Part shown: positions 1 through 12,117 of the stretch, one piece after another
Position numbering within the stretch: the first letter of the stretch is position 1
Layout of the letters: each line of letters begins with the position of its first letter
Assembly: GCA_950295325.1 (NCBI GenBank)
Contig: OX485803.1
Location: 8,372,001-8,432,000, forward strand
Direction: 5' to 3'
DNA: 60,000 nucleotides
DNA from: Polytrichum commune
Taxonomy: Eukaryota; Streptophyta; Polytrichopsida; Polytrichales; Polytrichaceae
Program-made: the position numbers and the translations under genes
The notes under the pieces: generated by a model
What the model was told of the DNA's origin: nothing
Databases searched by the model: none
The model's input: the letters and a program-made list of their open reading frames with translations, nothing else

Positions 1-20
1 CAATTACCCAAATGTCGTCC

Positions 21-61
21 AGCCCAGCCCAGCCCAATCCAATCCAATCCAATCCAATCCA
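21..61. repeat. Pentanucleotide simple repeat
   Basis: A run of AGCCC units passes into a run of AATCC units. It is a simple-sequence tract at the window edge with no coding content. Positions 62-409 hold no recognisable gene. Confidence 0.8.
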
Positions 62-409
62 ACGGCCGAAAACATTGTGTGAGTGTCGTTGGAAAAACGC
101 CCACCCTAGGGCCACATCCCTTATATAAGTTGCAACCCGGCTCGGGGATATGCCATGGGAGGGCACAGTCCACCACAAGCGGTCAGTTAGTCCCAATCAA
201 GGAGGACAGCCTCTAGAGTGACCCAACGGCGACGAGAACAAGACTTGACCATTGCACAAAGTTTAAGGCATCGAGACCCAAAATTGAGGAGGCCGCTTTT
301 ACTAAGTACAAGCTCCAAAAAGTAGAGAGCGGAATAATATGCACCCAAGATTAGAGGGACAACATGCATGTGTTAAACTCGTACGAATTGGGTAAAGGGG
401 ACACTTGAG

Positions 410-988
410 TTACCCTTCTTGACCAAATTTGGGTATGAAAAGCGCGAGGTTAGGTCGTCTCACATGTATCGATCTATACCTATCTATATATCTATGTGCT
501 CCGTTCTTTACAATCTTTCCAAGTGAGTGGGGTTGTGCAAGTTGGTTGAATACGAGCCACCACCCTATGCCATAACATTTTGAATGAGTTTCGAGAGTTG
601 GAGGTGGCATAGCAAGTTGGAGATGGAACCCACCGGTTGACATGTTGCAAACAAATGGGGATTGGGGACATAAATCTAGATACTTATGTTTGGAATCTTT
701 GGTCCAAATGAACGAATCAACGACGATGTGCTCGTATAACATATTCAACTCGACGTGACCGTGATGCACCAAAGCGGAACTTTGTGCTTGACATTTGCCG
801 GTGGGGCAATGGGTGAGGTGGGTACTCCCAAAGATTTTAGGTACCACTACGGTCCCGGGCTTGAACTTCTTGAGTACGGATTTAAAAGAATATTGGTTGT
901 CCTCGTGTTGACCTTGTACATTTAATGCGACCGTTGCCAAGTAGGGTCGGGCCATCCTAATAGGCATTTCAAGAAGAACTACACTCAA
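410..988 (-). other. Unrecognised 192-codon open frame
   Basis: An uninterrupted minus-strand frame of 192 codons begins with ATG at 988 and stops at 410. I recognise no domain, signal peptide or membrane segment in it. It starts inside the left end of the long-inverted-arm element at 976-2697 and runs outward, and no related exons are visible nearby. It could be a chance frame, part of a decayed transposon, or an exon continuing beyond the left edge. Sequence alone does not support calling it a gene. Confidence 0.15.
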
Positions 989-2697
989 TATGTTATTAAG
1001 TGTCGCCCATTCTAATTGTCTTGCTCAATACTAATTGTAAGCCGTGGTTGTAGTGTCACCAACACTAAGTTGTTAACCCCACATTATTTGTCACTCCTTG
1101 TAAATTTTTTGGGGGAATACATATTTACAGTGTTGCAATTAGTGTCACTTACCAAGTGATTTTTCATCCAAATTTCAATCATCCATGACAACAGTTTGTC
1201 ACAAGTTGCTGATGAGAGAAGGTATGGTTTTGGCCAATGGATGAGCTCATCCATCATCCATGACAATATTTGTAAACTTTTTCATAAAAGAAGTGCCATC
1301 CGAAAACTTACCTGCGACATAAAATACCATATGACACCAAACATCATATGTAGTGTAACATATGGAACCTTGAGTTGAACTAGTTAGCCCTCCAACGTAT
1401 AGACTATACCAGCTACGTATTCACAAAATTTCCATGATTTGTGGTACTTTGCAACATTATTGACGATGCAACTAGTCTGTCATTCAAGGAATCTACTTAG
1501 CGTTTTTTTTTTTTTTTTTTTTTCCCCCCCTTCCCTTCCGTTTTGAGGTATCAAAACTCTTGATGAACAAAGATACCATCTTCAATAGCAAGGCTACTAT
1601 GCGTTACTCCTAAATAACTAACTTAATCTACACCAAATACGTAAACAGGGCACTTCATCTCAAGTGGGCTGCCCTTTCCCCAAACTTGAGGGGAGCCTTC
1701 CTGCTCGGTGAAGCTAATGGGTGTCTCAAGATAAGGTACCGGGATTGGAGGATCCTATGCATCTTTTGCATGACTTTGGGAAACCTATAAATGATTTTAA
1801 AAAACAACCTCAATACCATCTAGGCCAAGAGGAGTCGATTGGACCATGCATGCCAACATCATTTTCCACTGTGTGAAGCCGCCAACACCCAAATCAATCA
1901 CTCAATGGGTCGGGGGACAAAGTGTGAGTGGGCGTTGCCTTATTTTAGTGTGAAACCACACTTCGCCAACAGAAATGTTGTGATGAAAGTGTTTTGTGTG
2001 TCCTGAAGGTCACATGTGGTTCATGGACACTGGCACACATATTACCGGCTTTGCTTCAATTACATGAAGCGTAGAATGAGATCACCTGCTAATGGAACAC
2101 CCATGTAGGCTTAGCGATCAAACCACGGACTCGCAAATGAGAGCCTTCAAGAATGGGACTCGGTTTTTGACCAAAAAAAAAGCAAGGGGCCAAACCATGC
2201 AAATTCCAGCGCTAGTAGGGTATAATTTCATATGCACTGAGGCATCTTTTAAGAAAATGAAGGAAATTAAAATACTTCATTCGATTGTCATGTTGTGCAA
2301 GCCCAATCATCGACTACAGTAAATTTGATATTTAGTGTCATATGGTATTTATTGTCACTATGTTAACTTTTCTGATGACACTTGTTACGTATCAGTGAAC
2401 AAATACTCTCATGGATGACGGATGAGTTCATCCATTGGCCAAAACCATACCTTCTCTTGTCAGCAACTCGTAGTGAAATATTGTCATGGATGATTGAAAT
2501 TTTGGTTGAAAAACCATTTGGTAAGTGACAGTAATTGCAACACTGCGAATCTATAGTCCCCCAAAATAATTCAACAAGGAATGACAAATGACGGTGGGTT
2601 AACATTTAGTGTTGCTGACACTACAGTGCAGTTTATGATTAGTATTGAGCAAGACGATTAGAATTGGTGACACTAAATATCATATTTAGTGTAGCTC
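976..2697. mobile_element. Non-autonomous element with ~300-bp inverted arms
   Basis: The left arm (about 976-1275) and right arm (about 2393-2697) are inverted copies of one another, by eye around 75-80% identical. Shared landmarks are the end motif GA(A/G)CTACACT, the string TTGCTCAATACTAAT, and GGTATGGTTTTGGCCAATGG near the inner edge. The arms and the inner edge repeat AGTGTCAC-type motifs, also seen in the element at 27938-28882. The 1.1-kb interior has no recognisable transposase: its longest open frames (for example 2092-2322) look like chance. I saw no clean target duplication, so the exact ends and superfamily are uncertain. CACTA-like is one possibility because the arms contain CACTAAATAT just inside the end. 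Confidence 0.6.
1502..1531. repeat. Poly-T/poly-C tract
   Basis: A run of about 22 T followed by 7 C lies in the interior of the long-inverted-arm element. It is a simple repeat prone to length change. Confidence 0.8.
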
Positions 2698-3499
2698 AGA
2701 AACAAAGGATAGGTGAACCGAGGATCACAATGGGTAATTTCGAAAGGGCCTGGAGTTGCACACAATAACCTTTGAGATCTTAGAATTGAGTTGAATTCAA
2801 ATTTGATGCTCATTCATATATATATATATATACATACTACAACTTTTCTTTCTTTTCCACAACATATAAGTAGTGGATCTCATCACAGTGTCTGCTGATG
2901 GCAAGCTCTCACCGTACAATTTCCCGAGATTTCTCTTTACTCCATTCCGCTTCACTTTGGATGCCAAAGGGAATGTAATGTCAACCAACATACATGGAAA
3001 CAAAAAAGAGTACGAAGCATGGGGAATATGCGGGTTTGGAAGGACACCTAGCAGCGGAATGTCACATGTTCTTCGATATGTAGAGTTTAATACTTAGAAT
3101 AAAAAAAAATACAATATTGTCATCATAGAGCCTCACATAGTGTGACATGGTACATATTAAATATGTAACAGCTAGATAGTTCCTCCACTACTCGCGATCC
3201 AATAATCTCCCAAACCTCGACACACGACGCCTCATATTTTATAGGCAGACGCACGAGGGGGGGTGCAAAGCAACAACCGCTGCATCTTTCTTTCTCTCTC
3301 TCCGTTTGGTCTGGGTGCATCTCACAAAAGAATCAATACATGTATCTCGCCCAATAGTAGTATAATACACTGATATGCAGCGACTCTCATAAAGCTCACG
3401 CTCTGTCTAGATATGAATTTGCATCGTTATTGAAAGCCTCGTCGCAGCTCTCATGATACATGATACATACATCTATATAAAAATGAATAAATAATCCGG
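2698..3499. other. Intergenic stretch, no gene seen
   Basis: This stretch holds a short AT microsatellite (2816-2832). Short open frames exist on both strands, including one at 2873-3097 on +, but none shows a domain, a family resemblance or splice partners. I see nothing else. Confidence 0.5.
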
Positions 3500-5501
3500 G
3501 ATTTCGAGGACTCTCCCTTCTCGCTCGCTCACTCCTCCACACCCCCCCCCCCTTCCCAAGAAAAATATTCTAGGATTTGCGGCACACCACTTTTTCATCC
3601 GGTATAGCGTTCCCAATCAGTTTTCTATATACGTAGAGTGGAGATAATACTACCCTCATTTTTTAGCCTTTCATCCTCGAACAACCCCCTAAACGAGCCA
3701 CCCGAACCAAAGAATCTCAAACGCACCGGTCCCCCCCCCCCCCTTCCCTTTTCCAAATTTAGCCCACTCCAGAAAAGGGCTAAGCCGCGGGACTCGGGAA
3801 GGGGTGGGCGGGCGGGCGGGAGGGCTCACCAGGTCACCCGGCCGCCCCGTCACAGGGAGAAGGGGGGGGGGGGGGGAGAAACGAAGAGTGTGGGTAAGTA
3901 AGAAAATGAGGCTTGTGGAGAGAAAGGGGGGGGGGGGAGGGGGGCCTGGCTACTGTGGTTCTGGCTACGCTGGCCATCAGCCATACCCGGAGATTCGCCG
4001 GGTGGCCCCTCTAAGCTTGCCGGGAGGTTTGGAAGAAGGAAGAGGAGGGCTCGCACACGACATACATCCATCATCACCATCATCAGTCTCGAGACGCTGC
4101 TGATGATAACTTACTTCCTTCTTCCCTTGCTCTTCGCTAATCATCATCTGGGCTCCAGTTTCGGTGATTCACAAAAAACCCTCGCATTCCATTCCTCCAC
4201 GAACGGCCTGCTCCCTGTGCTGTGCTGCGCTGTGCATTGGGTCGCTGCTTCAAATCTCGTCCCAAACCGACTTGTATTGCGATTGCGGGCACCAGAAGAC
4301 TAGACCATTTTGCAGGCGGGTTGGTTTGGAGTCGGTGTGCTCAAGAGTCGAGGGATCCAAGCTCCGGAGCCAGCGGAGCTGTTATTTTTAGCTTTGGTAC
4401 AGTTGGCGTTGTGAGGAGGGAGGAGGAGGAGGAGAAGAAGAAGTGGGGGATGGTTGTAGAGGTGAGGTTGGGTTGGGTTGGGTTGGGGTAAGGCGCGCGA
4501 GTGGAACCTTGTGTGAGTAGCTTGCACAGAAAAGGTCTGTCAACTACAGATTTGCTTGCATCGAATTGGCTGGCTTGCGTGCTTGCGTGCGGGGGAGCTT
4601 CGTGAGTGTGTGTGCGTGTTTCGAATCGTGGCGGGTGGGGTGCCGCATCATTGGGCGTGGGAGCGGGGTCCACTGACGTCCGTACTCATCTTCCAAGAGA
4701 TAACTGCTGCATTATTCCGACCAGCAAGCACGCAGGCAGAGAGGAAGAGATCTTCTCTCTCACACTCTAGCAAGGAGCGCCGCTGGTTTGGTTTGGTTTG
4801 GTTTGGTTGTGTGCAGACGGACAGACGAACACTACTACTACTACAGTAGGTAGCCGGAGGAAGAAGGAATTGTTGTGCAAGTCAAGCAAGACCGACCGAA
4901 CGAAACGAATCGAATCGAATCGAATCAAATCAATCAAAGACCTGTGGCTCGAACAAGTGCCCAAAATCCTTGCTTCAAGGTTTGCTCCGTTTCTCCATTG
5001 TCGGCAACCATTATGATGTTATCCCATGCAACCCCAAGCACTCCAAGTCGGGGGTTGCCGGGAGTTGGAGCTAACCCCTCGTGTCAATGATGATGATGTT
5101 TTTGTGAGAAAAAGCACCGTCACCAGTCTACTGGTCTACTGGTCACTTACTGGTGGGAAGACGAAGAAGGAAAGATCCTATTTGGTGACGATGGCGGCGG
5201 CAGTGTTGATGGATGATGCCTGCCTGCTGCCTGCATGTATGTGCGTATGTCTCCTCCCGCACAGCCAGGAAGCAAGCACCCAAACATCCTCCATCCTCCA
5301 ACCCATCCGGACCCGCAATGGCCACCAGTGACTCACACCGACCCACTTTCTCATTTCCTTACTTACTTTACTTACACCTACCCCAACCAGCAATTTGTCT
5401 CCATTGGGATGGATATCACTCCATCTCATCACCATGTACACCTTAGTGAGAGTGGAGTAGATCTGACGCTTCCAAACCAATATCTGCTTACTCCCAGCAT
5501 C

Positions 5502-5508
5502 TATAAAT
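5502..5508 (+). promoter_or_regulatory. Candidate TATA box for the NAC gene
   Basis: TATAAAT occurs in a moderate-GC context with CA-rich sequence about 25-35 bases downstream that could hold a start site. It lies about 580 bases before a strong splice donor (GT at 6084), consistent with a first untranslated exon. Similar strings arise by chance in AT-rich DNA. Confidence 0.3.
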
Positions 5509-5924
5509 GCGAGCAACCAAATTCATTCAACATTCTTTGTTTGAGTTTGCGGGACGCTCGGTGGTGCAGTGATCATTAGGAGTGCGTTGATAATAATTTG
5601 CGGAGGGAGACGGCCTGAACATCTCCTTATGGTACTTGGTGAGAGAGACATTCACGATCTGTAAGAGAGAGAGGGGAGAGAGCGAGAGAGGGTTGGTCTT
5701 ATACAAAGTGTCTGTGGTATTCTCACTGTTTCAGTGCTAGAGTGCTAATTGTGGGTGGTTTGGGATGCGAAGCCGATCTTCTTCCGGAAGAAGAAGATGA
5801 AGCTATAACAGAATTATTTAGTTTTGTCTCGAGGTCGTCTTTTGCGGTGTAGCATTCATCACATCTGCCGTAAGGCAGGCACTGACAACTTCTTCTTTTT
5901 CTTCTTCTTCGTGGCCCTTTGGTG

Positions 5925-5944
5925 CCCCCCCCCCCCCCCCCCCC
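5925..5944. repeat. 20-base poly-C tract
   Basis: Twenty consecutive C follow a CTT-rich tract. It is the longest of several C/G homopolymers in the NAC upstream region and would be unstable in replication and sequencing. Confidence 0.9.
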
Positions 5945-8089
5945 AACCCATCCCTCCCTCCTTCCGCAGGTCTTGGGTCCCAAGAATGTTTTTCTCCTGG
6001 GTTTCCTCCCGGAACAGTAACCTCCATTGGACACTCCTCGCGGGTATTCGGGCGCCCGCTGTTCGTTTCGGAGCTCAGGTCGGGTAAGTGGAAGCGTTCG
6101 ATATCCAAGTTTTTTCTTGTCGTTTTAGGCGCGTCAAGGTTTGGTTATCCCCACTTGTCGTCATCATCAGGCAAATTGAAAGGAGGAAGGACCAGAGGTT
6201 AGTGTACTCTCTGCGAGTGCAGTGCAATTGTATCCTGATTCTGGGGTTGTGCTCGTAAAATGCTAACTTCCAGATTCGGAGGTGTGCGTGGGTTAAGTTA
6301 CAGTCAGAGATACACGAATGAAAATTTTGCAGCAGCAGTTTGGGTATACTTGACGAATCATCGTGTCCGACCAGCTGCTGCTGGGCTTGAAGCAGGTCGA
6401 GACGACCTGCAGCACCTCGCCAACACAGTTCACCGTCACAGCCGAAACTTAACGAGTTTTCGTCATTGTCCACAGAATTAAGCTCCGTGATTGGAGAAGA
6501 AAAGTTCTTACTTACGCTACCCACTTTGACATTCTAATATAGCAGCAGCTGCTGCATCGTTGCGGGCGTGGCTCCTGATGTCAGTCAGGAATTCATGTGC
6601 AAAAGAAGCTCCCTGCAGGAGTTCAGGAAGCGTTTAGTGGCTCCGAGCGAGCAGGGTACCGTGGGTCGTAGACTGGCTTTCTCTAACAAATCGATTGAGA
6701 GCCCAGTACTCACACCATCTCCAGGGTAAAGGAAGTTGAGATCTCCATTTCGTGGGGTTGTCAGCAGCCAACAGCAGGAGCAGCCAAGAGTATAAGTTTC
6801 AGAAGCAGCAGGAGCTACCGACTTCCTGCCTGCTGCGAATATGCTGCTGTTGCGACCTTGAAGTTATTAGAATGGGAATACCTACTTAACAACTTATTTA
6901 CCTGCAGCATGTGCTCGACTCCGAATACGTAGTAGTCGTCGTCGTCGTCGTCGTCGTCGTCTTTGCTTCACTTGGGGTCTCCGAGTTTGTTGGTTGCTAC
7001 GGAAAGTACGGGAGCAGCAGCAGATATCTCTATCTGAAATTCTGAATTGCCCTGTTTTGAGTTCATACTCATGGGCATTAATAGCTGATGTACCTTCTGC
7101 TCTCCAGAGGTACTTCATTTATTGCACCCAAAAACTCGCCCGCGTTGCACTTTTTGGTCCCCTGGGGGAGTCATAGGTGGGTAGGATAACCCCATGCATC
7201 ATTACTGATTCACATAATAAGCATTGCAGCAGCATGTGCTCCGAACCTCTTCGAAGCTCCGTATCCATCTCCTCGCCTGTAAGTGGAAACAGAAGACGCT
7301 GGTCTAGTCCTTTGCTATGATCCCCACTTCTAATTGACATGGGTTTCGTTGGGGGATTAAGTGTAGTTGGAAATCAACCTTCCAAGGTTCACAAAATTCT
7401 TCTTCGCCTCCCTTTGTGATGGGATGTGCATCGGCATCCCGTATTGGGAAAACTGAAATTTCATAGAATCTTGTTGCCTATCACCTGTTAAGAGCTCTTA
7501 AAACAGTGCTCTTCACGCCTTTCTTGTGTGCCTAGTTGCTGCCCAGATCGCTAAGACTCCCACAATTGTCGTCTGCTTTGGCCGATTAGGTTTATTCCAC
7601 GACTTCTGTAAACCTATCTGGCCTTTTGGTGAAGCTGGTCAGCCGCGAATCGGTTGCCAAATGAATCACCTACCTTAGCTCATCCCCTTCAGAGTTAAAC
7701 TGGCAGGGTTAATGCTACCACCGTCCTCCAGCTCTTTACAAGCTCTAATATGTCATGGATGCATGTATCCACTTTGCTTAGACCAAGTTGAAAAATATTC
7801 GGTGTCCTCTCCTGATGTTGTGGTGACTTGTTCCTCAACAGATGCCAAGGACATACATGGGTGCCACACTTGCTTCAGGAGCTTGTTTGGACAGTCTACG
7901 ATAGATTGCAGTCTTAGTATCGGAGGAGATTAGGTTGATTCATCATCGGTAACTCTCAAGCACTGGATTATAGAATTTACAAGATGCAGAAACCTGTACT
8001 CGAGTGTATCAGTAACCCCCAACTCTTCCTGTTTGATTGTGTGTGCAGTGTCCGACCGAAGCAGCAAACGGAAGAGTTACGGCTTCACC

Positions 8090-11000
8090 ATGAACAACAA
8101 TGCAGCTATCCCCGTGGGGTTCCGCTTCCATCCCACGGATGAGGAGCTCGTGGGCTACTACCTGCACGGGAAGGTGACGAGGAATCAGCAGGACCAGATC
8201 ATCCTCGAGCTGGATCTGTACAAGATCGAGCCCTGGGACCTCCATGGTAAGCATGCATGCATCCATCCATCATCCTTGAAGAAGCTGCTACTATTACCAC
8301 TACCACTCCATTTTGGTGAACATGCAGTTGCGCTGATGTCGTTGGAAGGCTAAGTTTATAGCATTTGTGTGAATTATTCCGGACTGTGGGATTCACATAT
8401 TTGTAATGCTAATGATGCTGATGATGATGTCCCTGGGGTTGGAGGAAGGCGAAGTTTTGATCCATTTGTGTGGAGTCATGTGGGAATGTATCTGTAATGC
8501 TCATCCTGGTGCTCATAATGGTGTCCGTGGGGTTGGAGGAAGGCTAAGTTTTGATCCATTTGTGTGGAGTCCTGTGGGAATATATTTGCAATGCTGATAC
8601 TGCTGCTGCTGATGGTGCCCCTGGGTCGGAGGAAGGCGAAGTTTTGATTCATTTGTCTGGAGTCATGCGGGAATGGATTTGTAATGCTGTTGATGCTGCT
8701 GATGATAGTGTCCTCGGGGGTTGGAGGAAGCCTAAGTTTTGACCCATTTGTGTGGAGTCCTGTAGGATTATATTTGTAATGCTGATGGTGGTGTCCTTGG
8801 GGTTGGTGGAAGGCTACGTTTTGATCCATTTGTGTGAAGTCATGTGGGGATGTGTTTGTAATGTTCTTGATGCTGCTGATGATGGTGTCGTTGGGGTTAG
8901 TTAGTTGGTAGGTTGGTTGGGACTAATGGATTTCTTCTTCTTCTTCGCAGAGGTGTGCAGGATCGGTGACGACGCACCCGAGAACCAGAACAACTGGTAC
9001 TTCTTCAGCCACAAGGATAAAAAGTACCCTACAGGCAACCGTGCGAACCGTGCAACAGCAGCCGGGTTCTGGAAAGCCACAGGGCGAGACAAGCCCATCC
9101 ACACACAGCATGTGATCGGAATGCGTAAGACTTTGGTGTTCTACAAAGGCCGAGCTCCGCACGGCCAGAAGACCGACTGGATCATGCACGAGTTCCGTCT
9201 GGACGAAGGTCCCGGTGCCTTCCCTAACTTTGTAAGCCCCCAATCTCAATCACTCTCCACCTTCTTTGCCTTACCCAAAATCGATGGAACCGTCTCTTGC
9301 TCATTTATTCTTTTTCAATGTAACTAAACCGGCTAGACTCAGGAGCGGTCGGATTCCAAGTCACACCACCCCCTTTCTCTCCCTGAGTTTGTCGTCCTCC
9401 CATTAAAATTAGGGATGCCGCAGATCAGCTGCACTTCACGCTAAAGAGACTCTCTGTTTGTACAATATGTGTGGCGTGATCCCCAAAGCCTACCCTTGAT
9501 GCCTGCACTTTCATCATTCTTTCAGTTCTTCATTTCTACGTTTAGGCAACAATTTTTTGTGAAGCGGGTAATTAAGCATCGGATGTCACCTTGGTGCTCC
9601 TGACGATGCATCCTGCTTGAATGTGATGAGTGTCCCCTCTCCCCCTGAGTTGTCTCACTAAATGAAAGGATGCCGCAGATCAGCTGCACTTTCATGCTGA
9701 AGTGTAGTAGACTGTTTGTACACGTGCGGCGGTATCCTAAATCCTACACTTGGTGATGCCTGCACTTTCATTCTTTTAGCTCTTTCATTCTATTTTAAGG
9801 AAACAATGTGGCAACCGACATGATGATGTTTGTGGAGGCGGTATTAAACATCGGATTTGATGAGTCACGGTTCATATTGGTGGCTCCTGCTCGAATAACG
9901 TGATGTGCCCAGTGTCAGGAACCTGTCAGATGAAACAGCTTATATCAGGTCTTGGGTTCAAGAGGAAATTAAGTGGACTATGATCCTTGTTGGCCTTAAT
10001 TTGTAGTGCTTAAATGGTTGCTCCTCAACTTTCTCTCCGGGCAACTTCATCTTGATACTTTCTGGTCATTAGTGATACCACATGAGCATGAACAACCATT
10101 CCAAGGTGGTTAATTAGTTAACCTTGCGGAGTAGTAACACCTAGAGGGGTACAGCGTGGTTGTGATTGTGGTTAGCATACTTATTATGCCTTTTGAAAGT
10201 AAACCACAACCTCCCCTCAAAACCTCTGAGGGTTTTTTTCTGAGTGTTTTTTTCTGAGTGTTGACCTAGAACTTGGTGCACTTCGTAAGTATGTGGTGCA
10301 GGAATAGGAATCGGATGGGTTTGTGTGGTGCTACATGAGCATGAACAACCATCCCAAGGTGGCTAATCAGTTAACCGTGCGGAGTAGCAGCACCTAGAGG
10401 GCTTGATGGGGCAGAGCGTGATTGTGATTATGATTATGGTTAGCGTTTGTAGCTTGAACTAATTGGTGCATTTGGTGATTATAATCATGTGGGAATGCAG
10501 GAATCGGATGGGTGGGTTGTGTGCCGCGTGTTCCGGAAGACCAAGAACTTCAAGACGAAGAGCCAGGAGACATCCGCATCGTTCGAGGAGGAGCAGCAGC
10601 TGTCTCTCCTTCCCGAGCTCACAAGCTCCCCTGAGAAATTCTCCAGTGACGGGGGAGGCGATGCAGGCGATGATGGCGGAGGCGACGTCGATTACCCGCA
10701 ATCTCTCCACAACATGAACCATCACCACCACCACTTCACCCTCATGTGCGCCAAGCAGGAGATCAGCGTGGACGATTACGGATCCGCAGTTACCGCAACA
10801 GCCGTTGGCCACCACCCCCACCACGACCACCTCCCCACCTTCATCGATCACCACAATCTGCACCACCTCGCCGACCTCCAGAAATTCGCCACCTCCCATC
10901 ACCACCAAACCCAATCTCATCATCATCATCCGCAACAAAACCAATCTCTGGCCCCCTGCTCCTCCTCCACGTTCCGGACCATTCCGAGCATTTCGAGCAT

Positions 11001-11490
11001 TCCCAGCATTCCGAGCACCAGCCGACGGCAGGACGATCACAACACCACCAACAACACCAACAACAACAACAACAATTACTCGGTGCTTCCTGCCTTCCAC
11101 AACCTGGACCCTGCCTCCATCGCCTGCGGCGAGTTCGACCGAGCGAGTTCGGCAGCTTGCAACCAGCTCGCAGCCGCCGCCGCAGCGGCGGCGGCGCAGG
11201 ATGAAGGTGCCGGCCATTGCAGCAACTTCAACCCTGTGGACCCATTCTGGATGCTTCCTGAGGAGCCTCGCGACATGAGGTTCCACCAGCACCCGGTTAG
11301 TGTGCAGGCGAGGTTGGACCAGACTCTTGCGGATGTCACCTGCCATGTGAATCAGTTGAAGCAGCAGCAGCCAATCATCAGTGCCTCCACTCAGCAGCAG
11401 ATCAACAATCATCACCAGGCCGCCGGGCTGGCCGCTGAGCATCACCATCTCACCTCCACCCACGAGATGGCTCAGCTCTGGAACGTCTAG
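8090..11490 (+). CDS. NAC transcription factor, VND/NST/SMB (VNS) type
   Basis: Three coding exons: 8090-8246, 8951-9231 and 10501-11490, encoding 475 aa with all junctions GT-AG and in frame. NAC subdomains appear in order: A with [12 protein letters not shown] (residues 9-20), B with [10 protein letters not shown] with [14 protein letters not shown] and [13 protein letters not shown] with [21 protein letters not shown], and E with [11 protein letters not shown] at the start of exon 3. This is a DNA-binding, dimerising nuclear factor. The wording of subdomains C and D ([26 protein letters not shown]) matches the VNS clade, which controls water-conducting and support cells, secondary walls and root-cap maturation. 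The C-terminal activation region has His, Asn, Gln and Ala runs, a DPFWMLPEE motif and ends in LWNV. The start is the first ATG before subdomain A; an in-frame upstream ATG at 8033 precedes the probable leader splice acceptor and is rejected. Family is certain; the VNS subgroup is likely. Confidence 0.95.
8344..8905. repeat. Six-copy ~94-bp minisatellite in NAC intron 1
   Basis: Six head-to-tail copies start at the landmark GGAAGGC/GGAAGCC at 8344, 8444, 8538, 8631, 8726 and 8808. Each unit carries GTTTTGATCCATTTGTGTGG, a purine-rich GAGTC(A/C)TG(T/C) stretch, a TTTGTAATGCT string and GATG/CTG trinucleotides. The array fills most of the 704-bp first coding intron and stops just before the polypyrimidine tract of the acceptor. 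Confidence 0.9.
9369..9815. repeat. ~255-bp tandem duplication in NAC intron 2
   Basis: Two copies start near 9369 and 9633. The landmark GGATGCCGCAGATCAGCTGC occurs at 9413 and again at 9668, a 255-base spacing. Similarity continues through GATGCCTGCACTTTCAT in both copies. Confidence 0.85.
10079..10460. repeat. ~253-bp tandem duplication in NAC intron 2
   Basis: The block opening CATGAGCATGAACAACCAT occurs at 10081 and CATGAGCATGAACAACCATC at 10334. It continues through GTTAACC(T/G)TGCGGAGTAG and CACCTAGAGGG in both copies. The spacing (253) nearly equals that of the neighbouring duplication at 9369-9815, suggesting one amplification process. Confidence 0.85.
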
Positions 11491-11680
11491 GGCACTGCTG
11501 GCCAAGGCAGGTAGGCCGCCGGCTTAGCTAGGGGGATCAGCAAGCACGCACTTCAACTTTAACAGTACTACCGCATCACATCAATTTCATCATGCTAAAT
11601 TGTTTCAGATTCATGCAATGCTGCATGGAAGTACAATGTTTTTGTATTCTGGGGGAGATTGAACCACCAAATCTAGGAGA

Positions 11681-11744
11681 GAGGGAGGGAGGGAGGGAAG
11701 GAGGGAGGGAGACAGACAGACGGACGGACGGACGGACGGACGGC
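11681..11744. repeat. GGGA and ACGG simple repeats in NAC 3' region
   Basis: A GGGA/GGGAG tract passes through GACA units into about six ACGG units. It lies 190 bases after the NAC stop codon, in the likely 3' untranslated region. Confidence 0.85.
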
Positions 11745-12054
11745 CAACCGATCGAGAGAGTAGCAGCAGCACCACCAGCAGCACCAGCACAACAACGAAT
11801 TAATACTCGAACTTAACCCTGCTCGCCGGGGGCCAATTGCAGCTGCAGACAACAAACAATCCTTCTCTTTCTTATTCCTGTCAAAGAATTAGCTCGGCAC
11901 TGGATATTATTGCATGCGCATGCATCATGACTTGGATGGATCCATCATCGTGGATTAATTGGTACTTGAGCAGAGTGCTGATGGAGGGAAAGTTAACAAA
12001 CAGCAGGCAGGGCAGGCAACGGCAAGTGATCGACCGATCGACCGACCTCTTGAA

Positions 12055-12117
12055 TCTTCTTCTTCTTCTTCCTCTTCTTCTTGATTATCATCTTCTGCTT
12101 CTTCTTCTTCTTCCCCA
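12055..12117. repeat. CTT-rich simple repeat in NAC 3' region
   Basis: Interrupted CTT/TCT units lie within the likely 3' untranslated region of the NAC gene. Confidence 0.8.

Larger units (their letters stand above)
3500..8048 (+). promoter_or_regulatory. Upstream region and probable split 5' leader of the NAC gene
   Basis: This 4.5-kb stretch precedes the NAC start codon and has no convincing coding sequence. It is dense in short simple repeats: C and G homopolymers (3542-3552, 3731-3743, 3862-3876, 3926-3937, 5925-5944), GGTTT units near 4790, CGAAT units near 4910, CT/GA tracts, and CGT units at 6933-6960. A good splice acceptor (GTGTGCAG, ending 8048) sits 41 bases before the start codon, so the 5' leader is probably interrupted by an intron. 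The best visible donor is CGG|GTAAGT, with GT at 6084. A TATA-like box lies at 5502. Together these suggest a leader exon of about 0.55 kb and a leader intron of about 2 kb. The exon limits are inferred, not shown. Confidence 0.4.

Noticed and set aside
3638-4527. Several overlapping open frames on both strands rich in Pro, Gly and Arg
   Set aside because: They arise from G/C homopolymers and simple repeats in the NAC upstream region, overlap each other in conflicting frames and show no domain.
8033-8089. Upstream in-frame ATG at 8033 as the NAC start
   Set aside because: It lies before the likely splice acceptor ending at 8048, and the added residues are not part of any NAC N terminus.
8344-8905. 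Regularly spaced repeats resembling a CRISPR array
   Set aside because: The units are ~94 bp tandem copies with no unique spacers, inside a plant intron.
10459-11505. A 348-codon minus-strand open frame
   Set aside because: It is the antisense shadow of NAC exon 3, whose GC-rich repetitive codons leave the opposite strand open.
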